Positions 29,135-37,516 of a stretch of 64,000 nucleotides of DNA are shown here, piece after piece. Source of the stretch: Planctomycetota bacterium (GTDB taxonomy: Bacteria; Planctomycetota; PLA2). Position numbers and translations under genes: made by a program. The notes beneath the pieces were generated by a model. It was not told the origin of the DNA. It made no database searches and was given only the letters and a program-made list of their open reading frames with translations. Where the stretch lies: contig JAJFFH010000052.1 in assembly GCA_021776735.1 (NCBI GenBank), forward strand, positions 124,001 to 188,000, given 5' to 3'. The first letter of the stretch is position 1. Every line of letters starts with the position of its first letter.

Positions 29135-30316
29135 ATGCTCGACTTGCTGCGAAAAATCAAGCGCTCTGCAGAGGTGCAGATGGAGCGCTTCAAGGTGGCC
29201 GGTGTCTATACGTCGCGTCACGACAACGTGGATCTCGACCGCCACATTTCGGAGGCGGCCGATTGGATCAAGCGCGCGCAGGACCACGGAAAAAACCGCG
29301 GCGTGGCGTACGGCACGAAGTTCGGCGAGGAGTTCAAGGAGAGCTATCCCGAGACGACCGGCTACATCATCCCGACGATGCTGCGCCTCGCCCGCGCAAC
29401 CGGGAGCGACGACTTCGAGAAGCGCGCGCTCGAGATGGGCCACTGGGAGTGCGACGTCCAGATGGAGTGCGGCGCCGTGATGGGCGGCATCCTGAACGAC
29501 AATCCGACGCCGGCAATTTTCAACACCGGCCAGGTCCTGATCGGCTGGGCCGCGCTCGTCGAGAAACTCGGCGACGACCGCTGTCGCGACGCGGGCCGCC
29601 GCGCGGGCCGCTGGATGGTCGATGTCCAGGAGGACAACGGCAACTGGTTCAAGGGCAACTCGGAGTTCGCCGACGCACACGTGACGATCTACAACGTGCG
29701 CGCCGCGTGGGGCCTCGCGCGCTTCGGCAAGGCCGCCGGCGAGACAGCGTTCGTCGCCGCTGCCGTCAAGAACGCCGAGTACGTGCTCAAGAAGCAAACC
29801 GCGACCGGGTGGTTTCCGGACAACTGCCTGACCAATCCCGAGGCGCCGCTGCTGCACACGACCGCGTACACGATTCGCGGTCTGCTTGAGATCGGCATGC
29901 TCGCCGAGCGCGACGACCTGATCGCCGCCGCGCGCAAGGCCGCCGACGCGCTGCTCGCCCGCATGGACGTCGACGGTTTCCTGCCCGGCCGCTGGGACAA
30001 GGACTGGAACGGCGCGGTCGCGTGGTGCTGCCTCACCGGCACGGCGCAGACGTCGATCATCTGGAGCACGCTCTTTAGGCTCACCGGCGAACAAAAGTAC
30101 CGCGACGCCGCGAAGCTCGCCAACCGCTACGTCATGCAGCGCCACGACATCTCGTCCCAAGACGACGCGATTCGCGGCGGCCTCGCGGGTTCCTGGCCGA
30201 CGCACGGCGATTACGGGCAGTTTCTGATCCTGAACTGGGCGACCAAGTTCTTCCTGGACGCGCTGTTGGAAGAGCGGGAACAAGAGCAAGAAGAGGTAAC
30301 GGACGGCGATGCTTGA
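29135..30316 (+). CDS. Alpha/alpha-toroid protein (six-hairpin glycosidase or terpenoid-cyclase-like)
   Basis: 393 residues with regular helical hairpins: IFNTGQVLIGWAALVEKLGDD, NVRAAWGLARFG, TTAYTIRGLLEIG, QTSIIWSTLFRLTGEQKY and DYGQFLILNWATKFFLDAL. This spacing suggests an (alpha/alpha) toroid as in GH and epimerase families. No signal peptide. GGAAGG precedes the ATG. The gene end carries the dispersed 13-mer and overlaps the start of the acyltransferase gene by 8 bases, so the two are an operon. A role in polysaccharide synthesis is inferred from the fold only. Confidence 0.55.
   Translation: MLDLLRKIKRSAEVQMERFKVAGVYTSRHDNVDLDRHISEAADWIKRAQDHGKNRGVAYGTKFGEEFKESYPETTGYIIPTMLRLARATGSDDFEKRALEMGHWECDVQMECGAVMGGILNDNPTPAIFNTGQVLIGWAALVEKLGDDRCRDAGRRAGRWMVDVQEDNGNWFKGNSEFADAHVTIYNVRAAWGLARFGKAAGETAFVAAAVKNAEYVLKKQTATGWFPDNCLTNPEAPLLHTTAYTIRGLLEIGMLAERDDLIAAARKAADALLARMDVDGFLPGRWDKDWNGAVAWCCLTGTAQTSIIWSTLFRLTGEQKYRDAAKLANRYVMQRHDISSQDDAIRGGLAGSWPTHGDYGQFLILNWATKFFLDALLEEREQEQEEVTDGDA
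30299..30311 (+). repeat. Dispersed 13-mer at a start codon
   Basis: Exact copy; its last three bases are the ATG of the AAC(3)-family gene. Confidence 0.85.
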
Positions 30317-31349
30317 CCGCGTTCGTCGCCGGTACTTTCCCAAGGGAATCCGTCGCGTCGCCCGCCGTCAGCTTGCGCGGGTGTTTCGGCGGACCAGTCG
30401 CAAGGCGCTGGCTCATGCGCTGCGCGGGCTCGGTATCGAAGACGGTGCTCCGGTGTGCGTGCACAGCATGCTGAGTGCGCTCGGTCATCTGGTCGATGGC
30501 CCGCAGACCGTCATCGGTGCCGTCCAGGACGCGGTACCGAACGTGACGATCATGATGCCGACGTTTCCGTTCGGCGGCACCTGCGAGGAGTATCTCGCCG
30601 GCGATCCGTTCTACGACCGCGCCGCAACCCGGTCGGCCAGCGGCCTGTTGACGGATACCCTTTGGCGCACCGCGGGCGCGCAGCGCAGCCTGCACCCGAC
30701 ACACTCGTGCGCGGCACTCGGTCCCGACGCAGCCCTGCTGATCGACGGCTCCGAGCACGTCCAAACCCCGTTCGGCGACGATTCGACGTACGGACGCTTC
30801 GCCGCCCGCGAAGACGCGGAACTCTTGTTGATCCACACGAACAACACGAGTCTCGTGCACCGGTTCCAGGAGGTCGCGAACACTCCGCATCTGTTCCTGG
30901 AGGGCATGCGCACCGCCCGCGGACTCGACGCGACCGGAAACGAGACAACCTACGAAGTCCGCGTGCACCGTCCGCTACAGCCGTTGTATGTAATCCTGCA
31001 GGGCGACGAGCGAGACGATCGCGAGCACGTCTGGCTCCCGGACTATTGCCTGCCCGCGCCGACGTACAATAAAAAGCGCATCGCGACCAACCTGCACAGC
31101 CGCCGCGCCCGCGACGAGCTGTTTGCGCGCCAGGACGAGTTCGAAAAAGACGAGGTCGTCCGGAAAGTCCGATACCGAGGCGCCGAAATCATCGCCGTCG
31201 GTGTGCTGCCGTTCATGAATCGGATCTGCAACGACCTGCGCCAGAGCTACAGCCAGTTCGCCCACGAATACGAGGAGCTGCACCGCGAAGCTCCGCGATC
31301 GCCCCCCTCAAGAACCCGCACCTCCGTAGCAACCGGCAAACGATTCTGA
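30309..31349 (+). CDS. AAC(3)-family acyltransferase
   Basis: 346 residues matching the aminoglycoside N3-acetyltransferase fold: VCVHSMLSALGHLVDGPQ, IMMPTFPFGGTCEEY, and the conserved SLHPTHSCAALGPDA containing the catalytic His region, then GVDATGNE-like GLDATGNET. Chromosomal members often acylate amino sugars in cell-surface glycans rather than drugs. Coupling to the toroid gene upstream favours such a biosynthetic role. The start ATG lies inside a copy of the dispersed 13-mer (30299-30311), so motif and start codon are shared. Confidence 0.82.
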   Translation: MLDRVRRRYFPKGIRRVARRQLARVFRRTSRKALAHALRGLGIEDGAPVCVHSMLSALGHLVDGPQTVIGAVQDAVPNVTIMMPTFPFGGTCEEYLAGDPFYDRAATRSASGLLTDTLWRTAGAQRSLHPTHSCAALGPDAALLIDGSEHVQTPFGDDSTYGRFAAREDAELLLIHTNNTSLVHRFQEVANTPHLFLEGMRTARGLDATGNETTYEVRVHRPLQPLYVILQGDERDDREHVWLPDYCLPAPTYNKKRIATNLHSRRARDELFARQDEFEKDEVVRKVRYRGAEIIAVGVLPFMNRICNDLRQSYSQFAHEYEELHREAPRSPPSRTRTSVATGKRF

Positions 31350-31404
31350 CCTCCGTCATGCGGTATGTCCGCCGGCAGCCGCCGTGTTGCGATGGACTAG
31401 TGGA

Positions 31405-31680
31405 GTGAGTATCACGGAGCCTAGGCTTGGTGAGGCGGTCCGCGACGTTCGGGTTACGGACGATGATCCGGTTGTCGATTTGATCGATGGCAGGACGCTC
31501 ACCGTTCCGCTTGCCTGGTACTCCAAGTTGCTGCGCGCCACAATCGAGCAGCGGGAGAATTGGAAGATTGCCGGCGGCGGATTCGGCATCCACTGGCCGG
31601 GCATTGACGAGGATCTCAGCACGCGGAGCCTGCTCCGAGGAGCGCCCGCGTCGAAGCCGCCAGCCCCGGCAAAGCCGTAG
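31405..31680 (+). CDS. DUF2442 family protein
   Basis: 91 residues from GTG 31405 (MSITEPRLGEAVRDVRV); an earlier GTG at 31384 is possible. VDLIDGRTLTVPLAWY and GFGIHWPGIDEDLS are the DUF2442 signature. Relatives are usually encoded beside a DUF4160 partner and behave like toxin-antitoxin or mobile accessory genes. No DUF4160 gene is present here, so this one stands alone. Confidence 0.8.
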   Translation: MSITEPRLGEAVRDVRVTDDDPVVDLIDGRTLTVPLAWYSKLLRATIEQRENWKIAGGGFGIHWPGIDEDLSTRSLLRGAPASKPPAPAKP

Positions 31681-31706
31681 CTGTCGCGCGAACGGGTCAA
31701 GAGACA

Positions 31707-31919
31707 ATGCGACACATCGGTCACGGTATCGGATTCGAGTTGATGGTCGTCCTGGTCATCATTTCTGTGCTTGGGTGGATTGGGCTTGGGATCACGAAGA
31801 TCATGAATCTCGAAGGACGGCTGGCATTCCTGCCTTCGGCGCTCCTGATCGGCGGCTACGTCCTCTTTATTGTTGGCGTCCAGGTAGTGGACTCGGTTCG
31901 TACAAGAAAGCGCGAGTAG
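31707..31919 (+). CDS. Small two-helix membrane protein, unknown
   Basis: 70 residues (MRHIGHGIGFELMVVLVIIS). Two hydrophobic helices (about 11-30 and 40-62) are separated by a short loop and followed by a basic tail RTRKRE. No family was recognised. It lies between DUF2442 and the HigA-like gene, with gaps of about 26 and 19 bp. Confidence 0.55.
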   Translation: MRHIGHGIGFELMVVLVIISVLGWIGLGITKIMNLEGRLAFLPSALLIGGYVLFIVGVQVVDSVRTRKRE

Positions 31920-31938
31920 ACCAGCGAGGCAACGTGAC

Positions 31939-32253
31939 ATGAGTATTCGGAATACGGGCCGGCGAAGGATTCGGCCGACCCATCCCGGCGAGATGCTTCG
32001 GGAGGACTTCCTGCCGGACTACCGGCTTACGGTCGCCGGTCTCGCGCAGGCTGTGGGCGTTTCGCGCCAGACAATTAACGAGTTGCTTCGGGAGCGGCGG
32101 GCGGTGAGTCCGGAGATGGCGCTGCGGTTGGCGCGGCTGTTTGGCAATTCCCCGGAGTTCTGGCTCAACGCGCAGCGCGCGGTTGATCTGTGGGACGCGG
32201 CCCAAGCGATCAAGGACGACGTCAAGCGCATCAAGCCGTTGCGCGTCGAATAG
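31939..32253 (+). CDS. higA: HigA-family antitoxin-like HTH protein (no HigB beside it)
   Basis: 104 residues. RIRPTHPGEMLREDFLPDY is the HigA N-terminal signature, followed by an XRE helix-turn-helix (AGLAQAVGVSRQTINELL). HigA proteins bind the HigB ribonuclease and repress their own promoter. HigB normally lies just upstream, but only a two-helix membrane peptide is there. It may therefore be an orphan regulator or neutralise a toxin elsewhere. Confidence 0.85.
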   Translation: MSIRNTGRRRIRPTHPGEMLREDFLPDYRLTVAGLAQAVGVSRQTINELLRERRAVSPEMALRLARLFGNSPEFWLNAQRAVDLWDAAQAIKDDVKRIKPLRVE

Positions 32254-32259
32254 CGTCAG

Positions 32260-32676
32260 CTAGCGTCGCTTGGCGGGACCCTTGGCGCCCGCTTTCTTCT
32301 TGGGCGTCTTGGTCTTCTTCTTCGTGACCTTCATCTTCACGTTCTTCGTCGCCAGCTCGTACGATTCTTTGAGCCACTCTTGCCAGATGGTCTTGGGGAG
32401 CGGTTCTTCGGCGGTGAATCTTGTGGCGACCCATGCTGTCGAGCCTACTTCGAATCGCTGCGGTTCCTTTCCGGCGAGTGTCTTGGCTTGAGGCATGGAC
32501 CGCTCCAGCTTGAACATCGCCTTGAAGCCCTGGCCTTTGGCACCCGGGCCCACGTAGAGAAACGCGGTCTTGCCCGCCTTGAACGACGTCTGGTTGCACG
32601 ACGTGCCCTGCGTGACGCCGGCATAGGCTGCCGCTGTCTTGCGCATCGCGAGGGTCGGATCCTTGGCTTGGGGCAT
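32260..32676 (-). CDS. MmcQ/YjbR-like protein with Lys-rich tail
   Basis: 138 residues. FKAGKTAFLYVG and EWLKESYELATKN fit the MmcQ/YjbR family. The last ~28 residues are strongly basic (MKVTKKKTKTPKKKAGAK), like a histone H1-type tail, and could bind DNA or RNA. The start is 6 bases from the mscS stop in the same direction, so it is the last gene of the 36.2-32.3 kb operon. The family function is unknown. Confidence 0.7.
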   Translation of the reverse strand: MPQAKDPTLAMRKTAAAYAGVTQGTSCNQTSFKAGKTAFLYVGPGAKGQGFKAMFKLERSMPQAKTLAGKEPQRFEVGSTAWVATRFTAEEPLPKTIWQEWLKESYELATKNVKMKVTKKKTKTPKKKAGAKGPAKRR

Positions 32677-32682
32677 GGGTTC

Positions 32683-33744
32683 CTATTCCTGGTCGTCCGG
32701 ATCCCGATGCACGTGATCACGGTGCAGGTGGACGACTCGTTGCGGGAAGGGGATCTCGATCCCTTCGGCTTCGAAGCTCTTGTAGATCAGGGTGTTGAGC
32801 GCGTCGACGGCGCGACCGCGCAGGATCGGCTTGTCGATGTAGCCGCGGAGTTGGAAGTTGAGCCCTGAATCTCCAAACGAATAGAAGCGAACGGTGGGGG
32901 GCGGGGCGCTGACGATGCGCGGGCACTCGCGGGCGCACTTCTCCAGCAGGGCGCGGACCTTGTCGATGTCGCTGCCGTAGGCGACTCCGATGTCCACCCG
33001 CACGCGTTCCTTTTCGAACGGACCGCCGGTCTCGTTGACGATCTTGGCGTTGGCGATGACCGCGTTCGGGATCGTGACCTCGATATCGTCGCGCGTGAGC
33101 AGGCGCGTCGAGCGAATGCCGATGTCGGTGACGCGGCCCCGTTCGCCGGAATCGAGAATGATGAAATCGCCGAGCTTGTACGGCGCATCGACCAGGATGA
33201 ACAGCCCCGCGAACAGGTTGGCCAGCGTGTCTTTTGCGGCGAAGCCGACGGCGATGCCGACAATGCCCGCGGACGCGACCCATGCCGTCGGATCAATGCC
33301 CCACGCGCCGAGCAGCGCGTACGCGGCGCCACCGACGACGAACAGGCGGGCGACGATTTCAAAGAGCGGCAGGGTGCGCGGCTCGACCCACTGGTAGTCG
33401 TCGACCCGGCGCGCGAGCATGTCGAGGATCGCATCGCCGATCCGCATAAAGCAGCGGGTCCACGCGAGGATGACGACGGATACGACCAGCGCCGAAGTCG
33501 TCCCCCGGGCCCCCTCGGACCACCCCGTCCGATGGATCGCCGCATACAGGCCGATCGCGACCACGGACAAGAACAGCGGCGTACCCAGCGCGGCGACGAT
33601 CCGGTCATCGACGCCGGTCTTTGTGCGCTGGGCCAACTTGTGCAGCACCCAGAACGCCGCGCGCACGACGACCGCCAGCGCGATCGTCCAAAGCAGGAGC
33701 TCTCCGGTGCCAAGGCCCTCGATCCAAGCCAAGAATCGCTGCAT
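32683..33744 (-). CDS. mscS: MscS-family mechanosensitive channel
   Basis: About 353 residues from ATG 33744 (MQRFLAWIEGLG); an upstream TTG at 33762 is possible. There are several N-terminal transmembrane helices. The pore helix and beta domain show the MscS signature GIVGIAVGFAAKDTLANLFAG and ILVDAPYKLGDFIIL, then GRVTDIGIRSTRLLTRD. Such channels release solutes on hypo-osmotic shock. The C terminus is His/Asp-rich (HLHRDHVHRDPDDQ). It lies downstream of, and nearly overlaps, the selenoprotein candidate. Confidence 0.93.
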   Translation of the reverse strand: MQRFLAWIEGLGTGELLLWTIALAVVVRAAFWVLHKLAQRTKTGVDDRIVAALGTPLFLSVVAIGLYAAIHRTGWSEGARGTTSALVVSVVILAWTRCFMRIGDAILDMLARRVDDYQWVEPRTLPLFEIVARLFVVGGAAYALLGAWGIDPTAWVASAGIVGIAVGFAAKDTLANLFAGLFILVDAPYKLGDFIILDSGERGRVTDIGIRSTRLLTRDDIEVTIPNAVIANAKIVNETGGPFEKERVRVDIGVAYGSDIDKVRALLEKCARECPRIVSAPPPTVRFYSFGDSGLNFQLRGYIDKPILRGRAVDALNTLIYKSFEAEGIEIPFPQRVVHLHRDHVHRDPDDQE

Positions 33745-33754
33745 CTCGTGTTTC

Positions 33755-35032
33755 TCAGTCAATCAGCGGCAGCCGAATCGTGAGCCGCTGGCCCTTGCGG
33801 ATGATCTTGACCTCCGCTTTCTTCCCGATCTTGCGCGTGAAGCGAAACCAGGTGTGGAAGTACTGCATCGAGAAAAAGTCGCTCTTGCCATCGACCTCGT
33901 ACACGATGTCGCCTTTGCGGATGCCGGCACGGGCGGCGTTGCGGCCGGTGTGGGAGTTGGACCCCCACGTGACGATGTATTTGACGCGGAAGGCCCACGA
34001 GTCCGCGGACAGTCCGAGCTGTTTTTTTTGGCCGGCGTTCAACGGCGGTCCGCCGAAGCCGGGCTTGGGTGACAGCGGCCACATCGATCCGCGCCACGCG
34101 AATTCCGCGACCGGTTCCTCGCGCCAGTCCCGCGGCAACGCAAACATCGCCGTCCGTTCCTGTCCGCCGCGGGAGTACACGACTTCCAACTTCTTGATCT
34201 TGGTGGGCAGCTCGTGGAGTGCGCGCTGCACGTCGCCGTAGGTGAGCACCGCGAGCGGTCCGACTTTCACGAGGCGGTCCTCCGCCTTAAGGCCGGCTTT
34301 CTTGGCGAGGCCCGCTGCTTTGGTGATGCGAACCTGGTTGTCTGTATGCAACGTGAGGCCGAGGCGCGCAGGCGTGGGCCAGCGCCACAGGTGTTCGCGC
34401 TTGAAGCGGCGGCGCTTGTGCAGGATTTCGTACTCGAACTCGAAGACCTGATGGCAGTGGATGCAGTTTTTTCCGTTGCGTCCGGCCTGCTCCCTGAGCT
34501 GGCGTGGCGTTCGCCGGGGGCGGATCGATTGTTTCGGCGCGTTCTTTGGATCCTTGTGTTGGGCGAGCGTGGAGCGCATCGCGCTCATGAGTGCGGGCAG
34601 CGACGTGTGCGAGGTGGCGCTCTTGGCGTCGCGGCCCGCGAACGTGTGGTAGATGCGGCCGTCCGGATGCATCAGCAGCGCGGCAAACGTCAGGTCGTAG
34701 CTGAAGTCGAAGACCGATAGGTCCACGTCGGTCATGTCGATGACGCGCACGCACACGAACTGTTTCGCCAACTCGGCCAGCTCCTTGGGTCCACGGACGA
34801 ACCGTCCGTAGAAATCCTGGCAGTCTTTTCATGGCACGCAGCGAAACACCGCGAGGAGCGGCCTGTTCGTGCGACGTGCTTCCGCACGCGCCTTTTTCAG
34901 GTTCGTGCGCCACTTGATCGCGGAGCCCTCGAGGTCGTTGAATTCCTCCGCGGGGAGGGTCCACGCGAGCGCGAGTGCCGCCGCCGCAGCGAGGGTCCAG
35001 CGCAAACCGGTCTTGCCGAGTTGTCGTTTCAT
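33755..35032 (-). CDS. Predicted selenoprotein: secreted thioredoxin-like protein with CxxUxxC, CxxCH and PDZ domains
   Basis: The frame runs from ATG 35032 to TGA 33755, interrupted once by UGA at 34831-34829 (codon 68). Read as Sec, it gives FRCVPUKDCQDFYG, so C65-V-P-U68-K-D-C71 falls at the thioredoxin active-site position, after a signal peptide (residues 1-28). Residues ~65-180 continue as a thioredoxin-like fold (KQFVCVRVIDMTDVD). CIHCH then looks like a haem c or redox site, and two PDZ-like segments follow. A 10-bp hairpin with loop GUU starts 16 nt after the UGA, with the loop 26 nt away, matching bacterial SECIS geometry. Its ATG overlaps the BtrH-like gene's stop (ATGA). An in-frame stop is the alternative reading, but then two coherent halves of one domain would be coincidental. 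Confidence 0.8.
34145..34157 (-). repeat. Dispersed 13-mer, in the selenoprotein candidate
   Basis: Exact copy on the minus strand, read in a different frame (R-T-A-M). Confidence 0.85.
34790..34812 (-). promoter_or_regulatory. Predicted bacterial SECIS element, single-UGA gene
   Basis: On the mRNA, a 10-bp stem UCUACGGACG/CGUCCGUGGA (one U-G pair) closes a triloop GUU. The loop starts 26 nt after the UGA at 34829-34831. Bacterial SECIS hairpins carry G or GU at the loop start, 16-37 nt downstream of UGA; both conditions are met. Confidence 0.75.
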
Positions 35033-36246
35033 AGGGCCTTCTCCAGCCGGTCGAGCGCGGCCCATTCCGCGTCGTGAAGGTCTTGCAGGCGCGTGCTCAG
35101 GTCCAGGAGGAGCGCGTCCGTCTTTTGGTCGTCGAGCGGGAACGCCTTGACGTATTGCGTCCGCAGCTCCGCCGCCTTCGCGCGGCTCTTGTCGATCTGC
35201 TTCATCGCCGCCGCGCCCTTCTCAGCAAAGAGGGCATCGATCCTGCGGCCGACGTCGCGCGCTTTTTTCAGGTCGCGCCCGGGCAGCGCGGCGTCGGCGA
35301 ATGCGGTCCATTGCGCCCCGAGCTTGCGGTAGTCCTCCGCGCACGCGCGCAGCGCTTTCTTGCGCGCACGCTCCGCGGCGTCCTCCAAGAAGTCCGCGAA
35401 CAGCGGGCGCATCAAGCCGCCGCCGGTGTTTTGTCCATCGACGGACTGAACCAGATCGGACAGGGCCCAAAACACCCGCGCCCCGTAGGTGCCCTTCCAC
35501 CCCTTCTTGGTCTTGAGGTTGCCGATCCGCTTCGCGACGACGGCCAGGTTGGCCAGCGAAAACGTCTTGGTCTTCGGCCGGCGCTGGTCCGCCACGCAGG
35601 CGCGCAGCCCGTCAAGCATCGCGTCCTTCACGGCGGTCCTGGTCGGCGCCTTTTTCGGCGCGCGCACGGCGAACGTGCGGTTCTTGTGCGTGCACGTCTG
35701 CCCGCGCACCGCGGCGAGCGTCTCGAGATCGAGCGAAAACGCGGTCGGCGCGAGGCCCGCAACGTCCGCGACCTCGCCCTCCTGGTCGACGCCGAGCACG
35801 AGCAGCGCCCAGTTGAAATCCATGACGCTGCACAGGTGCGGATGGGCGCGCGCACCGTGCCATGGCAGCGCCTTGCTGCACTGCACGACGACCGGCCCGT
35901 CCTCGAGTTCGGCGACGAGTTTCTTGAGTCCGGCGCGCGGCGTCGAGGCCTCGGTCACGCGGTACGGCACGCCGAGCCGATCGAGCAGCGTCTTCTTGTA
36001 ACCGCCGTCGCACACGTTGGAATTGAACCGACCGACAAACGTGATCCCGGCTCCGACGCCCCACTTGAGCATGGACGGACAATCGCTCACGCCGCCGCCG
36101 ATGCCTCCCGCGATGCCAAAAAGTGTGGCTTCTGAAAACGGAGCCTTCGTGCCCGGATCGACGACGCCGGCGCACGCGAGGGCGTTGGCCAAAACCGTGG
36201 TGTCGATGTGCACCCCGGAAGAAAGCGTACGGACGGCGATGTTCAT
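35029..36246 (-). CDS. BtrH_N / DUF4872-like protein lacking the usual cysteine
   Basis: 405 residues. GVHIDTTVLANALACAGV and SEATLFGIAGGIGGG match the BtrH N-terminal domain, known from butirosin acyl transfer. Relatives have His-Cys at the first motif; here it is His-Ile, so the nucleophile may be absent. The C-terminal half is helical and charged (about 260-400), like DUF4872. The N terminus (MNIAVRT) encodes a copy of the dispersed 13-mer. It is the first gene of a four-gene operon and is divergent from a methyltransferase gene only 24 bp away. Confidence 0.75.
   Translation of the reverse strand: MNIAVRTLSSGVHIDTTVLANALACAGVVDPGTKAPFSEATLFGIAGGIGGGVSDCPSMLKWGVGAGITFVGRFNSNVCDGGYKKTLLDRLGVPYRVTEASTPRAGLKKLVAELEDGPVVVQCSKALPWHGARAHPHLCSVMDFNWALLVLGVDQEGEVADVAGLAPTAFSLDLETLAAVRGQTCTHKNRTFAVRAPKKAPTRTAVKDAMLDGLRACVADQRRPKTKTFSLANLAVVAKRIGNLKTKKGWKGTYGARVFWALSDLVQSVDGQNTGGGLMRPLFADFLEDAAERARKKALRACAEDYRKLGAQWTAFADAALPGRDLKKARDVGRRIDALFAEKGAAAMKQIDKSRAKAAELRTQYVKAFPLDDQKTDALLLDLSTRLQDLHDAEWAALDRLEKAL
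36229..36241 (+). repeat. Dispersed 13-mer at the N terminus of the BtrH-like gene
   Basis: Exact copy, antisense to the gene, which reads NIAVR across it. Confidence 0.85.
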
Positions 36247-36270
36247 GGGCCGCAGACTATCATCCGGGGC

Positions 36271-36885
36271 GTGGTCGATGACACCATCCGTACCTACGAC
36301 ATGTTCGCGGAGGACTACGCCTGCCGCCGCGCGGACCGGTCCGCCCTCGTGCCGGACTTCGACCGATTCGCTGCTCTGGTCGGGCCCGGCGCGCGGACTC
36401 TGGACGCCGGATGCGGTCCTGCTTTCGATGCTGTCGAGTTGCGGACGAGGGGCCTGAACACGATGGGCCTGGATTTATCGAGTGGCATGCTTGCCTCGGC
36501 GCGGACGCGCTTGGCGGGGAATCTCGTGCGCGGGGATCTGCGCGCCGTGCCGTTTCGCGGAACGTTCGCGGGGGTGTGGGCCTGCGCGTCGCTCCTGCAT
36601 CTGCGGCGAGAGGATGTGCCGCATGCACTCGCGTCATTGCGGTGTGCGCTGGCCGCTGGGGGATGGCTCTACATTTCGATGAAGAGCGGGACCGGGGAAA
36701 CGGTCGAGTCCTATCCCGGCGCGGATCCGCAGATCGCGACATCGCGCCGGTTCGTGTTCTGGGAGGGCGCTGAATTGGACGCGGCTCTGTCCACGGCCGG
36801 GTTCACGGTTGTGGAGGCCGGTGATGAACGACCGGGCCGCGGATTCGTCTGGATCTCTCGCTTTGCGCGGGTCGCGACGATCTGA
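36271..36885 (+). CDS. SAM-dependent methyltransferase
   Basis: 204 residues from GTG 36271. A class I fold is indicated by TLDAGCGPAFDAVELRTRG (motif I), LDLSSGMLASAR, GVWACASLLHL and LAAGGWLYISMKSG. The substrate is unknown. The 24-bp gap to the divergent BtrH-like gene must hold both promoters, or transcription begins inside a neighbour. Confidence 0.85.
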   Translation: MVDDTIRTYDMFAEDYACRRADRSALVPDFDRFAALVGPGARTLDAGCGPAFDAVELRTRGLNTMGLDLSSGMLASARTRLAGNLVRGDLRAVPFRGTFAGVWACASLLHLRREDVPHALASLRCALAAGGWLYISMKSGTGETVESYPGADPQIATSRRFVFWEGAELDAALSTAGFTVVEAGDERPGRGFVWISRFARVATI

Positions 36886-36890
36886 TCCAC

Positions 36891-37430
36891 CTACATCGCC
36901 CGCAGCGGTGCGACGAGGCGGCGGGCGTGGCGGCGCAGGGCGTACAGCGTGCCGGGCGGGCTCTCGTCGAGAATGCGGCGCGAGACGAGATCGCGCTGGC
37001 ACAGCCGGTCGAGCGCGATGCTGAGCGCGCGGGGTGTCACGACTTCCAGTTGGCGGCGCAGTTCGCCAAAGCGTACGGGCCCCTCGAGCAGACATCGCGC
37101 GATCGGCATCGGCCACTTGGTCAGGCACGCCTTGCGAAACCCGTGACGCGAGGCCGCCGCGAGCAGCTTGAAGCCGTGCGGAGCCAACCGTGCGCCGCGG
37201 GCCGTGAGTAGCCACTCCGGGCGCAACGGGTGCCCGTGCCCGGGGTTGGGCCGCACGAGTTCCTGCGCGCGCAGCGCCGCCAGCGTCCTGCGCAAGGACG
37301 GCCGGTTGACCGCCAGCACATGCGCCAGCTCCGCGACCCGCGACCCGCCGCCGCAGCGGTGCAGCTCCGCCAGAACCGGAATCGCCCAGCGATGGTGAAA
37401 GAGCCGAATGAGCCGTTCGAGATTCTGCAT
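36891..37430 (-). CDS. HxlR-like regulator with two winged helices
   Basis: 179 residues containing two winged-helix units (MQNLERLIRLFHHRWAIPVL and KACLTKWPMPIARCLLEGPV). Each resembles the HxlR pattern of single-domain regulators, so this is a tandem duplication within one protein. It is divergent from a hydrolase gene whose upstream gap contains a GTATAC-x3-GTATAC site, a likely operator for this protein. Confidence 0.8.
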   Translation of the reverse strand: MQNLERLIRLFHHRWAIPVLAELHRCGGGSRVAELAHVLAVNRPSLRRTLAALRAQELVRPNPGHGHPLRPEWLLTARGARLAPHGFKLLAAASRHGFRKACLTKWPMPIARCLLEGPVRFGELRRQLEVVTPRALSIALDRLCQRDLVSRRILDESPPGTLYALRRHARRLVAPLRAM

Positions 37431-37492
37431 AACCGGCCGGAGGGGCCGTCGGGCCGTAGTCGCGATTCAGGGCGCGCCGAACCCCAAGAGTT

Positions 37493-37507
37493 GTATACCT
37501 AGTATAC
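37493..37507. promoter_or_regulatory. Possible operator GTATAC-CTA-GTATAC
   Basis: Two GTATAC hexamers separated by three bases lie between the divergent HxlR-like gene and the hydrolase gene (10 bases before its ATG). Many HxlR operators contain such paired AT-rich half-sites. Assignment to this regulator is inference. Confidence 0.55.
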
Positions 37508-37516
37508 TTTACGTCC

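Noticed and set aside
30309-31349. AAC(3) gene as a drug-resistance determinant
   Set aside because: Operon with an unrelated toroid protein and no mobile element; a biosynthetic role is more likely.
34829-34831. Reading the TGA as a sequencing error for TGC/TGT or as a pseudogene
   Set aside because: Possible, but the CxxUxxC context, the hairpin and the second independent case argue against it.
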